Both the position numbers and the translations under genes were made by a program. A DNA stretch of 64,000 bases from Mesostigma viride (Eukaryota; Streptophyta; Mesostigmatophyceae; Mesostigmatales; Mesostigmataceae). Shown here in pieces: positions 1 to 10,346 of the stretch (within the stretch, counting starts at the first letter, position 1; each line of letters starts with the position of its first letter). The notes beneath the pieces are model-generated. The model saw only the letters and a program-made list of their open reading frames with translations. It ran no database searches and was not told the origin of the DNA. The stretch lies in NCBI GenBank assembly GCA_009746045.1, contig RPFO01000579.1:656160-720159 (forward strand), read 5' to 3'.

Positions 1-822
1 GCCCGGCGCCAGCCAAAGTGAAAAATGGCTGAATGCGCTCTGTCAGCCAAAAGGCTGCGCCGGATCGAAAACGGCAACTTTGGGAGTGTGCTACGAGCTA
101 CGTTGGTTGTACGACACGTGGCACTTTTCGTAGCATCTCTTAGTAGAAGCTCTTAGTAAGCGATAATATTAGCATAGTCTCCAAGTAGAAGCAGTTCAAT
201 GATGATTCAACATTCTGTACTGCAGTGCTCCGCCTTCAGGCTGGTTGTTGGTGCTATGGCGGAAACTTGCAAGAATGACGTCAAGCCGGCGGAAATTTGA
301 TGCCTATCGCCTGATGCCAGGTCCGGTGTCAGAATCAACAACAACAACCTGACGCCTGCCTGAAAGTTGATACGTCTTCCTAGAATCAACCAATGCTTGG
401 TAAGTTCTCAGCGTAAGTTGTAAGTACAGCAGGGCCCAAGCGGACTCCTGCACTTAAAATCAAACGCCGGACCGAGCTAGCGGGATCACCAGAGCGCACT
501 CCTTTCCTAAAACCAGGCGCCGGACCGGCGGGAGGAGTTAGCTCCTGAAAATTTTCCTTCGCGCCGCCCTAAAAATTTCGACAGGAGTATGCTCCGTCGC
601 CAAAATTCTGCCGCCGGACACATTTACCCCCGTTTTGGGTGCTAGCTCCACGTCCGGAGGTGCCGCGCCGGACACACGACGGAGTGAGCTGTTTTGGCTG
701 GATGTCCCCCCTCCTGCCGTGGGTAACTGCACACTTTCCCCCCTTAACCTGCACATGTTTTTCCACTTTCAAAATTGTCTATAAATTCCTGCCACCTCCT
801 CCCTTCACACCAACACCCCCAG
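1..822. other. no gene seen; upstream intron or intergenic DNA
   Basis: I see no coding block here. The TH1 gene begins mid-domain at 823, so this stretch is probably the intron preceding that exon, and the N-terminal ThiD exons lie outside the window. Between about 420 and 660 the motif CGCCGGAC recurs with similar neighbours (GGACTCCT, GCACTCCT, GGAGGAGT), a degenerate tandem repeat. Confidence 0.5.
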
Positions 823-3800
823 GTATGCGACCCCGTGATGGTCGCCAGCAGCGGCGCGAGGCTCATGGCCCCTGGGCTCCTCGAAGCCTTCAAGACCCGT
901 CTACTGCCCGCTGTAACGCTGCTCACCCCCAACCGCACGGAAGCGGAGGCGCTGCTGGGGCGGTCGCTGGCGTCGGCCAGGGACGTGGAGCGGGCGGCCA
1001 GGGACCTGGTTGCCGCGGGCGCCAGCAGCTGCCTCATCAAGGGGGGCGATGATGTGGATGAGGCGGGGGGGGAGCCCGAGGTTGGTGTCGTGGGATGCTA
1101 ATTATACTAGTGATGGTGCTAGTAGTAGTGGCGCTAGTCTATTGAGGCGGGGGGGGAGACCGGGGTTGGTGTTATAAATAATATGTGTTATACATGCAAC
1201 TGTTGTACAAATGTGCAAATGTGTCTTGCAACCGGCACAACCCTCCTTCCTTCTCATGGTGATTGCTGTGCTCAATGAGGCGGGGGGGGGGGGGGGGGGC
1301 GAGCTTGAGGTTGGTGATGTGGGACGGTCGTGAGGATAACAATGTTTCATGATGATAGCATAGTCATCGAGGGGGGAAGGGGGAAGGGGGGCGGCAGTGG
1401 GCCTGAGGTTTGGGTAATGCGCGCGATTTTTATTTTGAATTATGCATGCAAATACGTCTTGCGACCTACACGACCCAACATCACGCGTAGCAACCATGTA
1501 GGCACAGTAGCATGATATGACCCAAAGGGGAAGGGGGCGGGGGCGGGGGGTTGGAAGCCCGACATATGTGTCGTGCGATCGCTGGCGATTGGCTTAGTTG
1601 GGAGTTACGTCAATTAACTAGCATGTGGTCCCATCAGGCAGCCATTTGATGCTGATGGCCCAGTTTGGGGCTGGGACAGTGCCCAAACGGCTGCATATCA
1701 GCGACTGTGTGGTGCCTATGGGCAGCCGTTTGGGCAGGACTGCCCCCAATCATCGGCCAGCTGGGTGGGCTGGCGGCGTCTGTTTCTCCAGCCTTTCGCA
1801 CCGGCCTGCTAGCTAGCATTGATTGTGACAAATAGCTAGCATTTGTAGTAACAAATAGCTAGCATGGATAGTGACAAATAGCTAGCATGTATGTTGAAAA
1901 ATAGCTAGCATTTATGTTGTCAAATAGCTAGCATTTGTAGTCACAAATAGCTAGCATTGATAGTGACAAATAGATAGCATTGATAGTAACAAATAGCTAG
2001 CATGTATGTTGAAAAATAGCTAGCATTTATTGTAACAAATAGCTAGCATTGATAGTGACAAATAGCTAGCATTGATAGTAACAAATAGCTAGCATGTATG
2101 TTGAAAAATAGCTAGCATTTATGTTGACAAATAGCTAGCATTTATTGTAACAAATAGCCAAGCAAATAGCTAGCATTTATGTTGACAAATAGCTAGCATT
2201 TATGTTGAAAAATAGCTAGCATTTATGTTGACAAATAGCTAGCATTTATAGTAACGAATAGCTAGCATTGATAGTGACGAATAGCTAGCATTTATGTTGA
2301 CAAATAGCTAGCATTTATAGTAACAAATAGCTGGCCTGCCGTATCTTCGCGCCCCCCCACCAGACCGTTTGCGCAGCTTAGCTGTCCATACATTGGTGCT
2401 GACAGGTGCCCCCTGTTTACTCTGTTCTGTTGACCCACCTTTCGCTGGCCCCGCAACACCAGTTTGCGCAGGACTGCTGGAGTGACGGTGAGCAGGTTTT
2501 GTGGCTGACCTCGCACCGCGTGCGTTGCGGACGCCAGCACAAGACCGTGCACGGCACGGGATGCACACTGTCAAGCGCGATCGCCGCATGCCTGGCCAAA
2601 GGGCTCAGCCCGCTGGAGGCCATCGTCGCCGCCAAGACGTGCGTTGTGTCACAAGTGCCTTATTACATAGTCCTCTACCCAGTCACTTTAAATATAGTTC
2701 CCTACCTAGTGCTAAACTAATGGAAAACATCTATATGTGCCTTAAAACATAGTACCCTAAGGAGTGCTATACTACTATAATTATGCATCTCATGGCATTC
2801 TTGTAAGCATCAGTTTCCTTTTAATCATAACCTGCTCCTTTCGCCTCCTTGTAAATGTCCCCCCTTGGCAGATGACAGCTACGTGGCTGACTCCCAACCT
2901 CTTTCTTGCCTCTGTTCATTTGTCTATATTCTTATAACCACATTGTTCTTGTTCGTGTCCTCCCCTTCTTGTTTGTGTCCTCCCCTCCTTCTGGTTCGTG
3001 TCCTCCCCTCCTCGTTCGTGTCCTCCCCTCCTTCTGGTTCGTGTCCTCCCCTCCTTGTTTGTGTCCTCCCCTCCTCCAGGTTCGTGTCCTCCCCTCCTTG
3101 TTCGTGTCCTCCCCTCCTTGTTTGTGTCCTCCCCTCCTCCAGGTTCGTGTGCTCTCCCCCTCCGTTTTCTCGTCCTCCCCTTGTCCTTGTTTGTGTCCTC
3201 CCGTCGGCAGCTAGGTGGCTGACTCCCAACCTTTTGGGTGGCCTCTATTTATGCCCCTGTGTACTATGCCTACCGTCTTATACAATATTTTCATCCTCCC
3301 CTCGGCATGCCATATATACTACACCATATTCCCTATACCATGTGCCATATACCATATATATGACCTCTGTGTATATTGTTCTTGTTTGTTTTCTTCTTGT
3401 TTGTATCCTCCCCTCGGCAGCTACGTGGGCGAGGGCATCGCGCGTGCGGTCGGCGGGGGTGTCAACCAGCCACCCCCACAACGCGGGTCCACACCGCCAC
3501 ACGACAACTCACTCCGAAACGGCGGTGCGGAGCCACGGCTGGCATCCGTAAAAGGTCCCCAGCCCATCGCACCCACTACCTGGCCACCCGTCCACCGGCC
3601 CTCGAGGAAATCCAAGCCTCATGCAACCCCCCAAGGGACACCAAACTCGCGAGAATCAGCGAGTGCCAACGTGGATGACGTGGCCCGGCCGGGTCAATTG
3701 GACACCTCTTCTATTTCTGGCGACGCCACCACTTTCCCATGGATCACACAAATCGCTGCCGCGGGCCGGTGGGGCCACCCGGGTGGCGCGCTCGAGTTCA

Positions 3801-6800
3801 TTCGCATCCAGCCGGGCGAGGGACTTGGCTTCTACGTGATCCTGTGCCGGGCGGAGTCGTATCTGCGGGAGTTGCTGGCGGCGGGGTTGACCACGGTCCA
3901 GGTAGGGCGTGCCTACTCAACCACTATTTGTATAATTAGCGACTTGTAGTGTACTTCTGGTTGACCACCGTCCAGGTACTTCCATGCCTACTTAGCTGCA
4001 TGTTAAGTATCTGCTATCAAATCATCTGCTACTGACCACGGTCCAAGTAGGGCGTGCCTAGTCAGATAGTGCAGGTACTATTAGCTACTATAGTTTAAGT
4101 ATCTGCTATCAAATCATCTGCTACTGACCACGGTCCAAGTAGGGCGTGCCTAGTCAGATAGTACAGGTACTGTTAGCTACTAGTAGTGTACTTCTAGTAA
4201 TATAAGCTATTTGCTGTATGATCTCCACGGTAGCTTGACTCAGTGCTATCCGTGGGAGCTTCTGTCGGCCGGGCCGACCACCGCGCAGGATGCTGCTTGT
4301 CTATTATGTTATCAGCTTCAGCTAATTTGATTCGTGCTAGTCAGCCAACCAGCGGGCATGATAGCTCTCCGGGTAAATTTCTGTCTATATCATTAGCTAT
4401 CAGCTCCGTACTAACTCAGGCCGGTCGGTGGGAGATATCTAGTTAGTTTGTTGCTTTCTGATCTGACGACAAAGTTAGTGGCCGGCCCGATCATGGTTCA
4501 CCGCATGCATGCCTTGTTATTTTATTGCTTATCGCTAACTCAGCGAGGACTTGGCCAGCTGGCTTGCTGTACTGCCGGAGAGCAGCTATCTGCGGCCAAG
4601 GTAGCTGCCTCTTTCATTCAATTTGTTAGTCAGTTCGTTGGTCAGGTAGCTAGCGAGCTACACGGCTAGTTAGGCAGGCAGGTGGGCAGGCAGGCAGGTA
4701 GGCGGGCGGGTGGGCAAACACTAGCGTACGTACTTGCTGAGCGATCATGCCCCAAATCATCCGGTCACAAGATTTCATCTGCCCTAAAATGGTGACAGTG
4801 TCCAGATCTTAGCGCCCCGCAACGGGCAGTGTCCTCCTCCAGTTGATGTCCTGCAACATCTCTTATCTCCCGCAACATTTCCATTGCACAATGCTAGCAT
4901 TTGGCAGACTGTCCTTCTCTTCCTCTCCCCACCCAAAGAAGACAACTTCTGGGTGGGGAGAGGAAGAGAGGAAGAAGACAACTTCTTTGGGTGGGGAAAG
5001 GAAGAGAGGAACAAGATAAATCTTGAAAAGAAGATCTTTTCTTGAGAGAAGATAGCTTTTAACGCCTCTCTCCCTCGGCCCTGGGTTGGGGGCGTGCGGG
5101 TGTGCGTCCTGTGTTGTGGGTGGACAATACCTGCAGCTGCGCATGAAGCCGTCCGACGTGCCCGGCCTCTCCTCCCTCCCAACCCCGGAAGAAAGATCGC
5201 GTGCCTACCTCGCAGCGGTTGAGGCAGAAGCGTCCAAGTTCCTCCAAATCATCGACGAATTCTCTTCCTCGTCGTCGCCCACGACACCATCATCAAGCCC
5301 CGGCACAAAGGCCCCCCCCTTTACTGCCAATACCCAGCCCAGCCCTGGCGCCAACATCCCCGCGTCCCCCCCCAACCCCAGCCCCCGCCACGTCAAATTC
5401 ATCCTCAACGACCACTGGCAGATTGCCCTCCGCCTCAAGCAGACACCATCGGGCGCCGCCCACCTGTGGGGCGTGCACCTCGGCCAGGAGGACCTCGTCA
5501 CGGCCGACCTGTCCTCGCTGGCGTCTGCGGGGCTGGGCCTGGGCGTGAGCACGCATAACCTGGCTGAGCTGGCGATCGCGCTGGGCGTCCGGCCGAGCTA
5601 TGTGGCGCTGGGGATTGTGTATCCAACCACGTCAAAGGATATGCCGACGGGGCCCGTGGGCACGCCCGCGGTGGCGGCGTGGCGTGCGCTGGTCCCAGAG
5701 TCGGTGCGTTTCACTGATTTTTTCGTAATGTTAAATGTGGTTCTTAGAGAAATGTTAGGCTTTTTTTTCCACAGGGCACTGGTGCCAGAATTGGTGTTTT
5801 TTTCCCTACGTTCTAACACCTTGAAAAGCTATGCGATATCTTGGGAGCGTGCTGGTGCCAGAGTTGGTGCGGTTTTCGCTCCCTATTATTAGATAATACA
5901 GCTTTTGACGGTACTGGTTAGATGGTTCGAAAGTTTGTTAGAACGTGACAAGGTTGTTAGATCCTTTAAAAATGTATGTTTTCTCCTGAATGCGCTGGTG
6001 GTGGTCGGCAGCATCAACTTTATCATCGCCTACCTTGCTTGCATGCATTCGTGCTTACTTGTACGTGCACCTTTGATTAGGGATACAACAGGTTTGAGTA
6101 TAATGGTCTCAAGTCCCGTTATTTTGGTGGGAGTCCGCGGCATCAAGTTAAGTTAGTATGAATATGGGCCGGAATCCTTGTGCCGCTCGGCTCTAAGGTT
6201 CCGGACCAATATTTACCCACTGATAACCACTCGCTGGTTACCTGTGGTGCACATAAACTCATGTTACCAGCGAGTGGTTATCGCTGGGTAAATATTGGTC
6301 CGGAACCTTAGAGCCGAGCGGCACAAGGATTCGGGCCCAAATTCATACTAACTAGTTTATCGACCCCTACCACTGCGTATCCTCCACCGTTTCATGAGGG
6401 CGACTGTGATTGAAAAATATGAATCTGAGTCAGGGGGATCACCTTGCTTGGGCGTAGCAGTATGCATGTTCACACGCCTACTTGCATGTGCCTGTGTGGT
6501 CAAGGACCAAGTGTGATGTCGTCAGGTCTCCCTGGTGAAAATGATCGACAACAAATTGAAAATGAAGCTCTACCTGTATGCATGCACATGTACTGCTACG
6601 TGCTCGCTATAGTCACTTGCACATGCACGCGTGCCTACGTTCTACTTCATCCTACCCCGACCCGGTGCCGTAAAAGACGGATCGTGGGCAATCAGCGGCA
6701 TCCACCTGACCACTAGAAATGATGTTTACGTCATCAGGTCCCCTGGGTGTTTATCAGCGGCATCAACTTATGAAATGGATGGCTACCTGTACCCCACGAA

Positions 6801-7771
6801 TATCTTACGGATTGTATGTCCACGTACGGCGAGGTAATCTGTCACCTGGCCCCCCTGGTGGCCATCGGCAGCATCAACTTGGTTTAACCAGCGCCTACGT
6901 GTCATGCTTATTGACGTATATTTGCCTTACGACTTTGTAACTTTTATCATCACTTTGTGCCGTATTTGGGTTTATGCATGTAACTGTGCTTGTACTGACT
7001 TGTGTCGGACTATCAAGGAGACAACCAGCGCAGGCCAGAAATCGGGAGAATCTGGACTATGGTAGCTCGAGCCTGCCGTTATCTTTTCCGCGTTTTCGAG
7101 TCGTTCAGGATGATGAATATGAATGGAGATGGAAATGTGTAGCCTTGTGCATTGAAATTATGGCTTGCTTACGTGTAGAGCGACTAGATGACATAGACGG
7201 TGGGGCCGGAAACAGCTTGCTTGATCAGGGCGTGTGTTTCGAGCCTAAGTGGCCGGGAGTGTCTAGTGGTGAGCACCATTGCTGCGATCGCTCTCCCACC
7301 ATTTACGAGGAAGTACCCGCAAATGGAAAATCACTGAAAAGGTCTAGCTAGTCAGTCATTACGTTAGCCATGCCATGTTTCCAAACGTCCAAGAACTGCA
7401 CACGGTGCAAAGGCAAAAATCCGGAGGACAGCACATAATCATGATTCATGCCCGGACTCCACTCGTAAGCATCGGCCGCGTCCACCTAATTACATGCCTA
7501 CCCATACCCATGCACGCGCGCCTACCCATGCATCCACGCAAACCCACACCCATGTATACCTGCTAATGCTTGTATGTCCTTGGGGGTATTTCTTCGTGTG
7601 CATGAGTACTCACGTCACCAGGTCCCCCTGGTGGGCATCGGCGGCATCAACTTGGAGCGCGCCCCCAATGTGCTGGCGGCCGGCGCGGACTCGGTGGCCG
7701 TCATCACCGCCATCACGCACGCACCTGACCCGGTCAAGGCATGCCGTGATTGGCTGGCTTTGTTTAACTAG
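823..7771 (+). CDS. TH1: TH1-like bifunctional HMP-P kinase / thiamine-phosphate synthase (ThiD-ThiE fusion), 5' part missing
   Basis: Phosphorylates HMP-P to HMP-PP (ThiD half) and joins it to the thiazole phosphate to give thiamine phosphate (ThiE half); in plants this enzyme is plastidial. Five exons fit in phase: 823-1080, 2472-2638, 3421-3901, 5137-5703, 7622-7771, giving 540 visible residues and a TAG stop. ThiD signatures are CDPVMVASSG, LLTPNRTEAEALLG, IKGGDD and the anion-hole motif HGTGCTLSSAIAA. A Pro/Ser-rich linker of roughly 100 residues follows. ThiE signatures are LGFYVI, TTVQLRMK (across the exon 3/4 junction), ILNDHWQIAL, WGVHLGQEDL, LGVSTHN, RPSYVALGIVYPTTSKDMP and VGIGGINLERAPNVLAAGAD. 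A Ser/Pro insertion of about 50 residues interrupts ThiE before ILNDHW. The ThiE half reads like the proteobacterial (E. coli) type. The first part of ThiD lies upstream of the window. Donors are GTTGGT, GTGCGT, GTAGGG and GTGCGT; all acceptors end in CAG. The family call is secure; exact exon ends are inferred. Confidence 0.9.
1058..1545 (+). repeat. decayed copies of the TH1 exon 1/intron 1 donor junction
   Basis: The true junction (gaggcgggggg...cccgag|gttggtgtcg, 1058-1095) is echoed at about 1141-1177, 1274-1324 and 1391-1420, each keeping a G-rich block followed by GAGGTTGGTG or a close variant. A second shared block (tgcaaa...gtcttgc followed by cacaaccc or cacgaccc) recurs near 1200-1245 and 1445-1477. 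This indicates tandem units of roughly 100-250 bases that include the exon end. Confidence 0.7.
1720..2480 (+). repeat. acceptor echoes and ~20-bp satellite in TH1 intron 1
   Basis: From about 1805 to 2335 a tandem satellite has units near 20-22 bases, each containing AAATAGCTAGCATT followed by a variable TATGTTGA, GATAGTGAC or TATAGTAAC. On either side are copies of the exon 2 acceptor. GTTTGGGCAGGACTGCC lies near 1728 and GTTTGCGCAGCTTAGCTG near 2364; the functional GTTTGCGCAGGACTGCTGG ends at 2471/2472. The units are contiguous with no unique spacers, so this is not a CRISPR array. Confidence 0.75.
2639..3420 (+). repeat. TH1 intron 2: acceptor echoes and C/T-rich minisatellite
   Basis: The exon 3 acceptor reads CGGCAG|CTACGTGGGCGAG at 3415-3433. 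Two earlier copies read CAG|CTACGTGGCTGACTCCCA (from about 2877) and CAG|CTAGGTGGCTGACTCCCA (from about 3208). Between them (2945-3205) is a minisatellite with units near 20 bases built on TCGTGTCCTCCCCTCC. The donor side also repeats loosely (TGCCTTATTACATAGT against TGCCTTAAAACATAGT). Confidence 0.75.
3886..4305 (+). repeat. TH1 intron 3: tandem copies of the exon 3 donor junction
   Basis: The junction TTGACCACGGTCCAG|GTAGG is repeated at 3960-4002 (TTGACCACCGTCCAGGTAC), 4032-4070 and 4124-4162 (CTGACCACGGTCCAAGTAGG). A weaker copy lies near 4267-4290. The two middle units are a near-identical repeat of about 90 bases. Some copies keep GT directly after the exon-like tail. Confidence 0.8.
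4917..4968. repeat. perfect 19-bp hairpin in TH1 intron 3
   Basis: CTCTTCCTCTCCCCACCCA at 4917-4935 is followed after 14 bases by its exact reverse complement at 4950-4968. A degenerate third copy of the right arm follows near 4990-5008. The hairpin sits about 170 bases before the exon 4 acceptor. The rest of 4306-5136 holds no gene. Confidence 0.8.
5685..6010 (+). repeat. TH1 intron 4: copies of the exon 4 donor junction
   Basis: The real junction GCGCTGGTCCCAGAGTCG|GT (donor at 5704) recurs at 5774-5805 (GCACTGGTGCCAGAATTGGT), 5848-5880 (GTGCTGGTGCCAGAGTTGGT) and about 5992-6010 (GCGCTGGTGGTGGTCGG). Each keeps a GT where the donor would be, followed by a T-rich run. Confidence 0.8.
6151..6353. 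mobile_element. foldback (inverted-repeat) element, ~203 bp
   Basis: It starts AGTTAGTATGAAT and ends with the exact reverse complement ATTCATACTAACT. The two arms of about 90 bases each pair almost completely, sharing blocks such as TCCTTGTGCCGCTCGGCTC and CCGGACCAATATTTACCC. A short unpaired loop lies near 6245-6265. It has no coding capacity. It is either a foldback MITE or a hairpin produced by inverted duplication. It sits in TH1 intron 4. Confidence 0.8.
7012..7345 (+). mobile_element. long copy of a TCAAGGAGACAACC dispersed element
   Basis: This family starts TCAAGGAGACAACCAGCGCA and here runs about 330 bases to near GCAAATGGAAAA. A second long copy lies in the opposite orientation at 21202-21518, and a 230-base copy at 19024-19250. 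Many truncated copies keep only the first 25-45 bases. No coding frame is supported. The TC start, usually preceded by A, is reminiscent of Helitron 5' ends, but I could not find a convincing CTRR hairpin end. Confidence 0.75.
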
Positions 7772-8600
7772 GGATGAGGGGCGCGTGTGGCTGAAGCTGT
7801 GATGCTGAAGCTGCACCATTGATGCTGCACCATCAAAGCTGGATTACTGAAGCTGGGTTACGGAAGCTGCGATCGTGATGTGGTGGTACCTTTTTGTTCT
7901 CAGATACACTCCGATATGCCTGTATACTAGTATGTGTTGATATCGGCGATTATGATCGAAACCTCATAGCGACGTCCATTGACCCGCAAGGGGTCCCATC
8001 GATCGGGGTCCCCCTTAGGGGTTGTAGAGTAAGAGCAAGTCTTTTCGGGTGCATGTGTGCCCAGTGCTTAAATATGGCACCTTTTGCCAGATTTTGTTGC
8101 CACCGTGCGGCCTGGCCGTCACTTCATGCCTCACGGATGGGGCATCGACATTGCCTAGCTGCTCCAGACTTGGATTCAGACCTGAAGCGAAAGTTGACGC
8201 TGCTAAACTTTGGTGATTATAAATGCTGCTAAATTTTGGTGATCATTGTTATATGGTTAGAATGCAAGGCCCGACCCTTGTCCCATGGCCCTGGTATGCT
8301 TGCTGCGGCCTGGCGCTACCTGTTGTGGGATCCTCCACCGAGCGGACACTACATTTCGCCACCCCGGAAACTACACATATGCAAGAATGTGGTTCCGTCA
8401 ATACGGCAGGGGGTACAAAATTTTCCACCGTTCATACATGGGGTTCCTAGCATATGTTATTCAGATTTTCGCCATTGGACAAAAATCAATCGGGCCTGAA
8501 CAGTTGCTGAACTCGGAAGTCACTTCGTCGATATTGCGTTCCGGTATATATGACGAACGCTTTGCTGCATGAGTAGTGTAGTTAGGTTTTCTAGACTAGA
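7772..8600. other. region downstream of TH1, no gene seen
   Basis: Directly after the stop there is a short degenerate tandem of TGAAGCTG-like words (7788-7870). A near duplicate AACTTTGGTGATTATAAATG / AATTTTGGTGATCATTG follows near 8205-8245. I see no credible coding exon in the rest. Confidence 0.4.
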
Positions 8601-8689
8601 TAGCTTAGAGTGAGCTTAGTTCGATTACGCGGCTTCGCCCACCTCCGCCCATCCAGCAAGGAATATGTGCTACATGATCTCCCAACAAC

Positions 8690-8915
8690 ATGATCTCCCA
8701 ACAAAATGAATGAAGGAGACCACCCCCAAGTCTCTTGGGGCTCCGCGTGTGACCGTGTATGGCATTCATAGCTATTCGGGCCGTGGTGCCCACAACCCTG
8801 TAACTAGGACCTAGATAGCTTACACCATCCATTCCATCCGGCCCATGTTCCCCTCCAACTGAGAACTTATGCTCACGTTGCGCAGTCACGTGGCTATTAA
8901 TTGAATATATTAATG
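8690..8915 (-). repeat. family A dispersed repeat (minus orientation)
   Basis: This repeat has other copies at about 17360-17475, 21800-22030, 28770-29110 and a fragment at 46276-46320. Shared blocks include CTGTAACTAGGACCTAGATA, CACCATCCATTCCATCC and a CACGTGACTGCGTCACGTG palindrome (degraded here). The outer end in other copies runs into a TTAATTAATTAA tract. It is probably a non-autonomous transposon or satellite-like element. Confidence 0.7.
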
Positions 8916-8925
8916 ATCTCCCAAC

Positions 8926-9619
8926 GGAGTCGGGGTAAAATTGGCTCTTTTTTAGCAAATTTAGCAAATTAGCAAATTAGCGGAAGGCGGGGGCCGAGAT
9001 TAATTAAGAGGTACCTTGAAATTAAATAAGACGCACACCTCTATCGAGATATATGTTCGGAGGCGAATTTCTATTGGCGTTAATTTGTAGTATTGTACGA
9101 AAACATGTCAAGGGTGACGGAAAGAAGGACTTATGTTCCAATTCAATTCAATGCACGACGGTATTGGACGGAGTTCCCGGTCTGGCAAGCGGATTTTGGA
9201 TCTCACGTTCAGAAAAGGGCTTGGGTACACGACGCGGCGCGACGTACGTTGTAAAAACCGTGGCGACTATTTGGCGCCGCGTCGGTCTTGACGTTGTTTG
9301 CTCCGTTGGATCTGCATCTACGGCGTTCGTGGGTTGTTTCGAAACCCGGTCGATGAGATTTTACGGAGAAGTAGGGTATATAAGTGATCTTTATTGTTTT
9401 CTTGATATAAGTGATCCTTTTTTGACCAAGCGGTGAACTGAATGTAGAAGTCGGAATAAATTATACGGTCTGACACGTTGTCGTACTATACTACAACTTA
9501 ACGCCAATAGAAATTCGCCTCCAAAAATATATCTGGATAGAGGCATGCCTCTTATTTAATTTCAAGGTACCTCTTATTTAATCTCGGGCGGCGCCCTCCG
9601 GGAGTCGGGGTAAAATTGG
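8926..9619. mobile_element. element with ~120-bp inverted terminal repeats inside a 19-bp direct duplication
   Basis: Inverted arms run from about 8981 to 9090 and 9480 to 9600. They share GAGGTACCTTGAAATTAAATAAG-type and GAGGCGAATTTCTATTGGCG blocks in opposite orientation. Outside the arms the 19-mer GGAGTCGGGGTAAAATTGG occurs directly at 8926-8944 and 9601-9619. The interior (9090-9480) has an open frame of about 127 codons with no recognisable domain. It looks like a MITE-type or foldback element. The long direct flank would be an unusual target duplication, or may be part of a host repeat. Confidence 0.75.
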
Positions 9620-9719
9620 TTAATTTGTAAACTGGGGACAACCTAGTCAGTATAAAAAGTGTTTGGAGTCATGATATAAATTTAATTTATGGTTAATATA
9701 TGACGAAAATTCATTAATA

Positions 9720-9925
9720 TGACGAAAATTAATTAATTAATTAATTAGGAACATCACTCCGTTGGGAGTCAATGTAGCACATATCCCTGAGAAGGGGCAC
9801 ATCCTAGGCTACCTCATGCAAGGGTGGGAATGTAAGCTACCCTTGCTCTAGGTGCACCAGGGCACCGGCACCACCATGCTGTCTCAGGTTCAACCCGCCT
9901 AAGGGGGGGATCCTGGCACGGGGGA
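9720..9925 (+). repeat. family C dispersed repeat
   Basis: After a TTAATTAATTAATTAG tract come CACTCCGTTGGGAGTC, TGTAGCACATATCCCTGAG and GGTGCACCAGGGCACCGG. Related copies are at 13155-13340 (same strand) and 23440-23600 (reverse). The CTCCGTTGGGAG end is an imperfect palindrome that also caps other elements in the window. Confidence 0.65.
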
Positions 9926-10036
9926 GGAAGATCATCATGGCTATACAAGGGCTAGGGCATGGCTTCTCGGCAGAGAGCATCTCTCTGCATAGGCATAGCA
10001 TTGCTAAATTCTTAATGCAACATCCATTTAAAAAAA

Positions 10037-10346
10037 TTAAATTAAATTATAACATGCCTCCGTGGCCGGGGAGGTCATGTAGCACATATTCCATGATGGA
10101 TGGGGTGGAGGAAGCCGCGTGATCGAACTATCCTAACTCTATCTAGAAAATCCTAACTACACTACTCATCAAAACGCCTCCGCCGCTTGGGGGGAGGTGG
10201 CAGTTGCCCACAGGGTCGGGCGCGTGTGCGCCTTGACAATCTTCTTCCACCGCGTCTTGTCCTGCATGGCCGGCAGTCCAAAGACGGGAGAGAGAGTGGA
10301 TGCGGTGCTCAAACTGGGCTGGGACCACTAGGTCGTCCAGCAACAT
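10037..10346 (-). repeat. family B repeat, probable LINE 3' region
   Basis: A near-identical copy is at 22376-22640. On the minus strand both copies end in a frame reading roughly KTRWRKIVKAHTPDPVGKPP at 22.6 kb, with a frame-shifted counterpart here. This is similar in composition to the C-terminal tails of non-LTR reverse transcriptases. Shared landmarks include GGATGGGGTGGAGGAAGCCG and CGTGATCGAACTATCCTAAC. The LINE assignment is inference. Confidence 0.5.

Larger units (their letters stand above)
5996..7500 (+). repeat. TH1 intron 4: serial decayed copies of the final acceptor and exon 5 start
   Basis: The functional site reads CACCAG|GTCCCCCTGGTGGG followed by CATCGGCGGCATCAACTTGG (7616-7655). 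Look-alikes occur near 6006 (GTCGGCAGCATCAACTTT), 6127 (GTCCGCGGCATCAAGTTA), 6525 (GTCAGGTCTCCCTGGTG), 6685 (AATCAGCGGCATCCACCTG), 6732-6772 (ATCAGGTCCCCTGGGTG then ATCAGCGGCATCAACTTA), 6845-6880 (CCCCCCTGGTGGCCATCGGC then AGCATCAACTTGG) and 7465 (AGCATCGGCCGCGTCCACC). Confidence 0.85.

Noticed and set aside
1805..2335. CRISPR-like array
   Set aside because: Units are about 20-22 bases, contiguous and variable, with no unique spacers, and lie in a eukaryotic intron.
2865..3551. Open frames over the C/T-rich minisatellite
   Set aside because: They cross the phase-matched acceptor of TH1 exon 3 and consist of repeat translation.
9053..9436. 127-codon frame inside the foldback element
   Set aside because: No domain or homologous second copy. 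It starts inside the inverted arm. Could be a remnant of an element protein, but not supportable.
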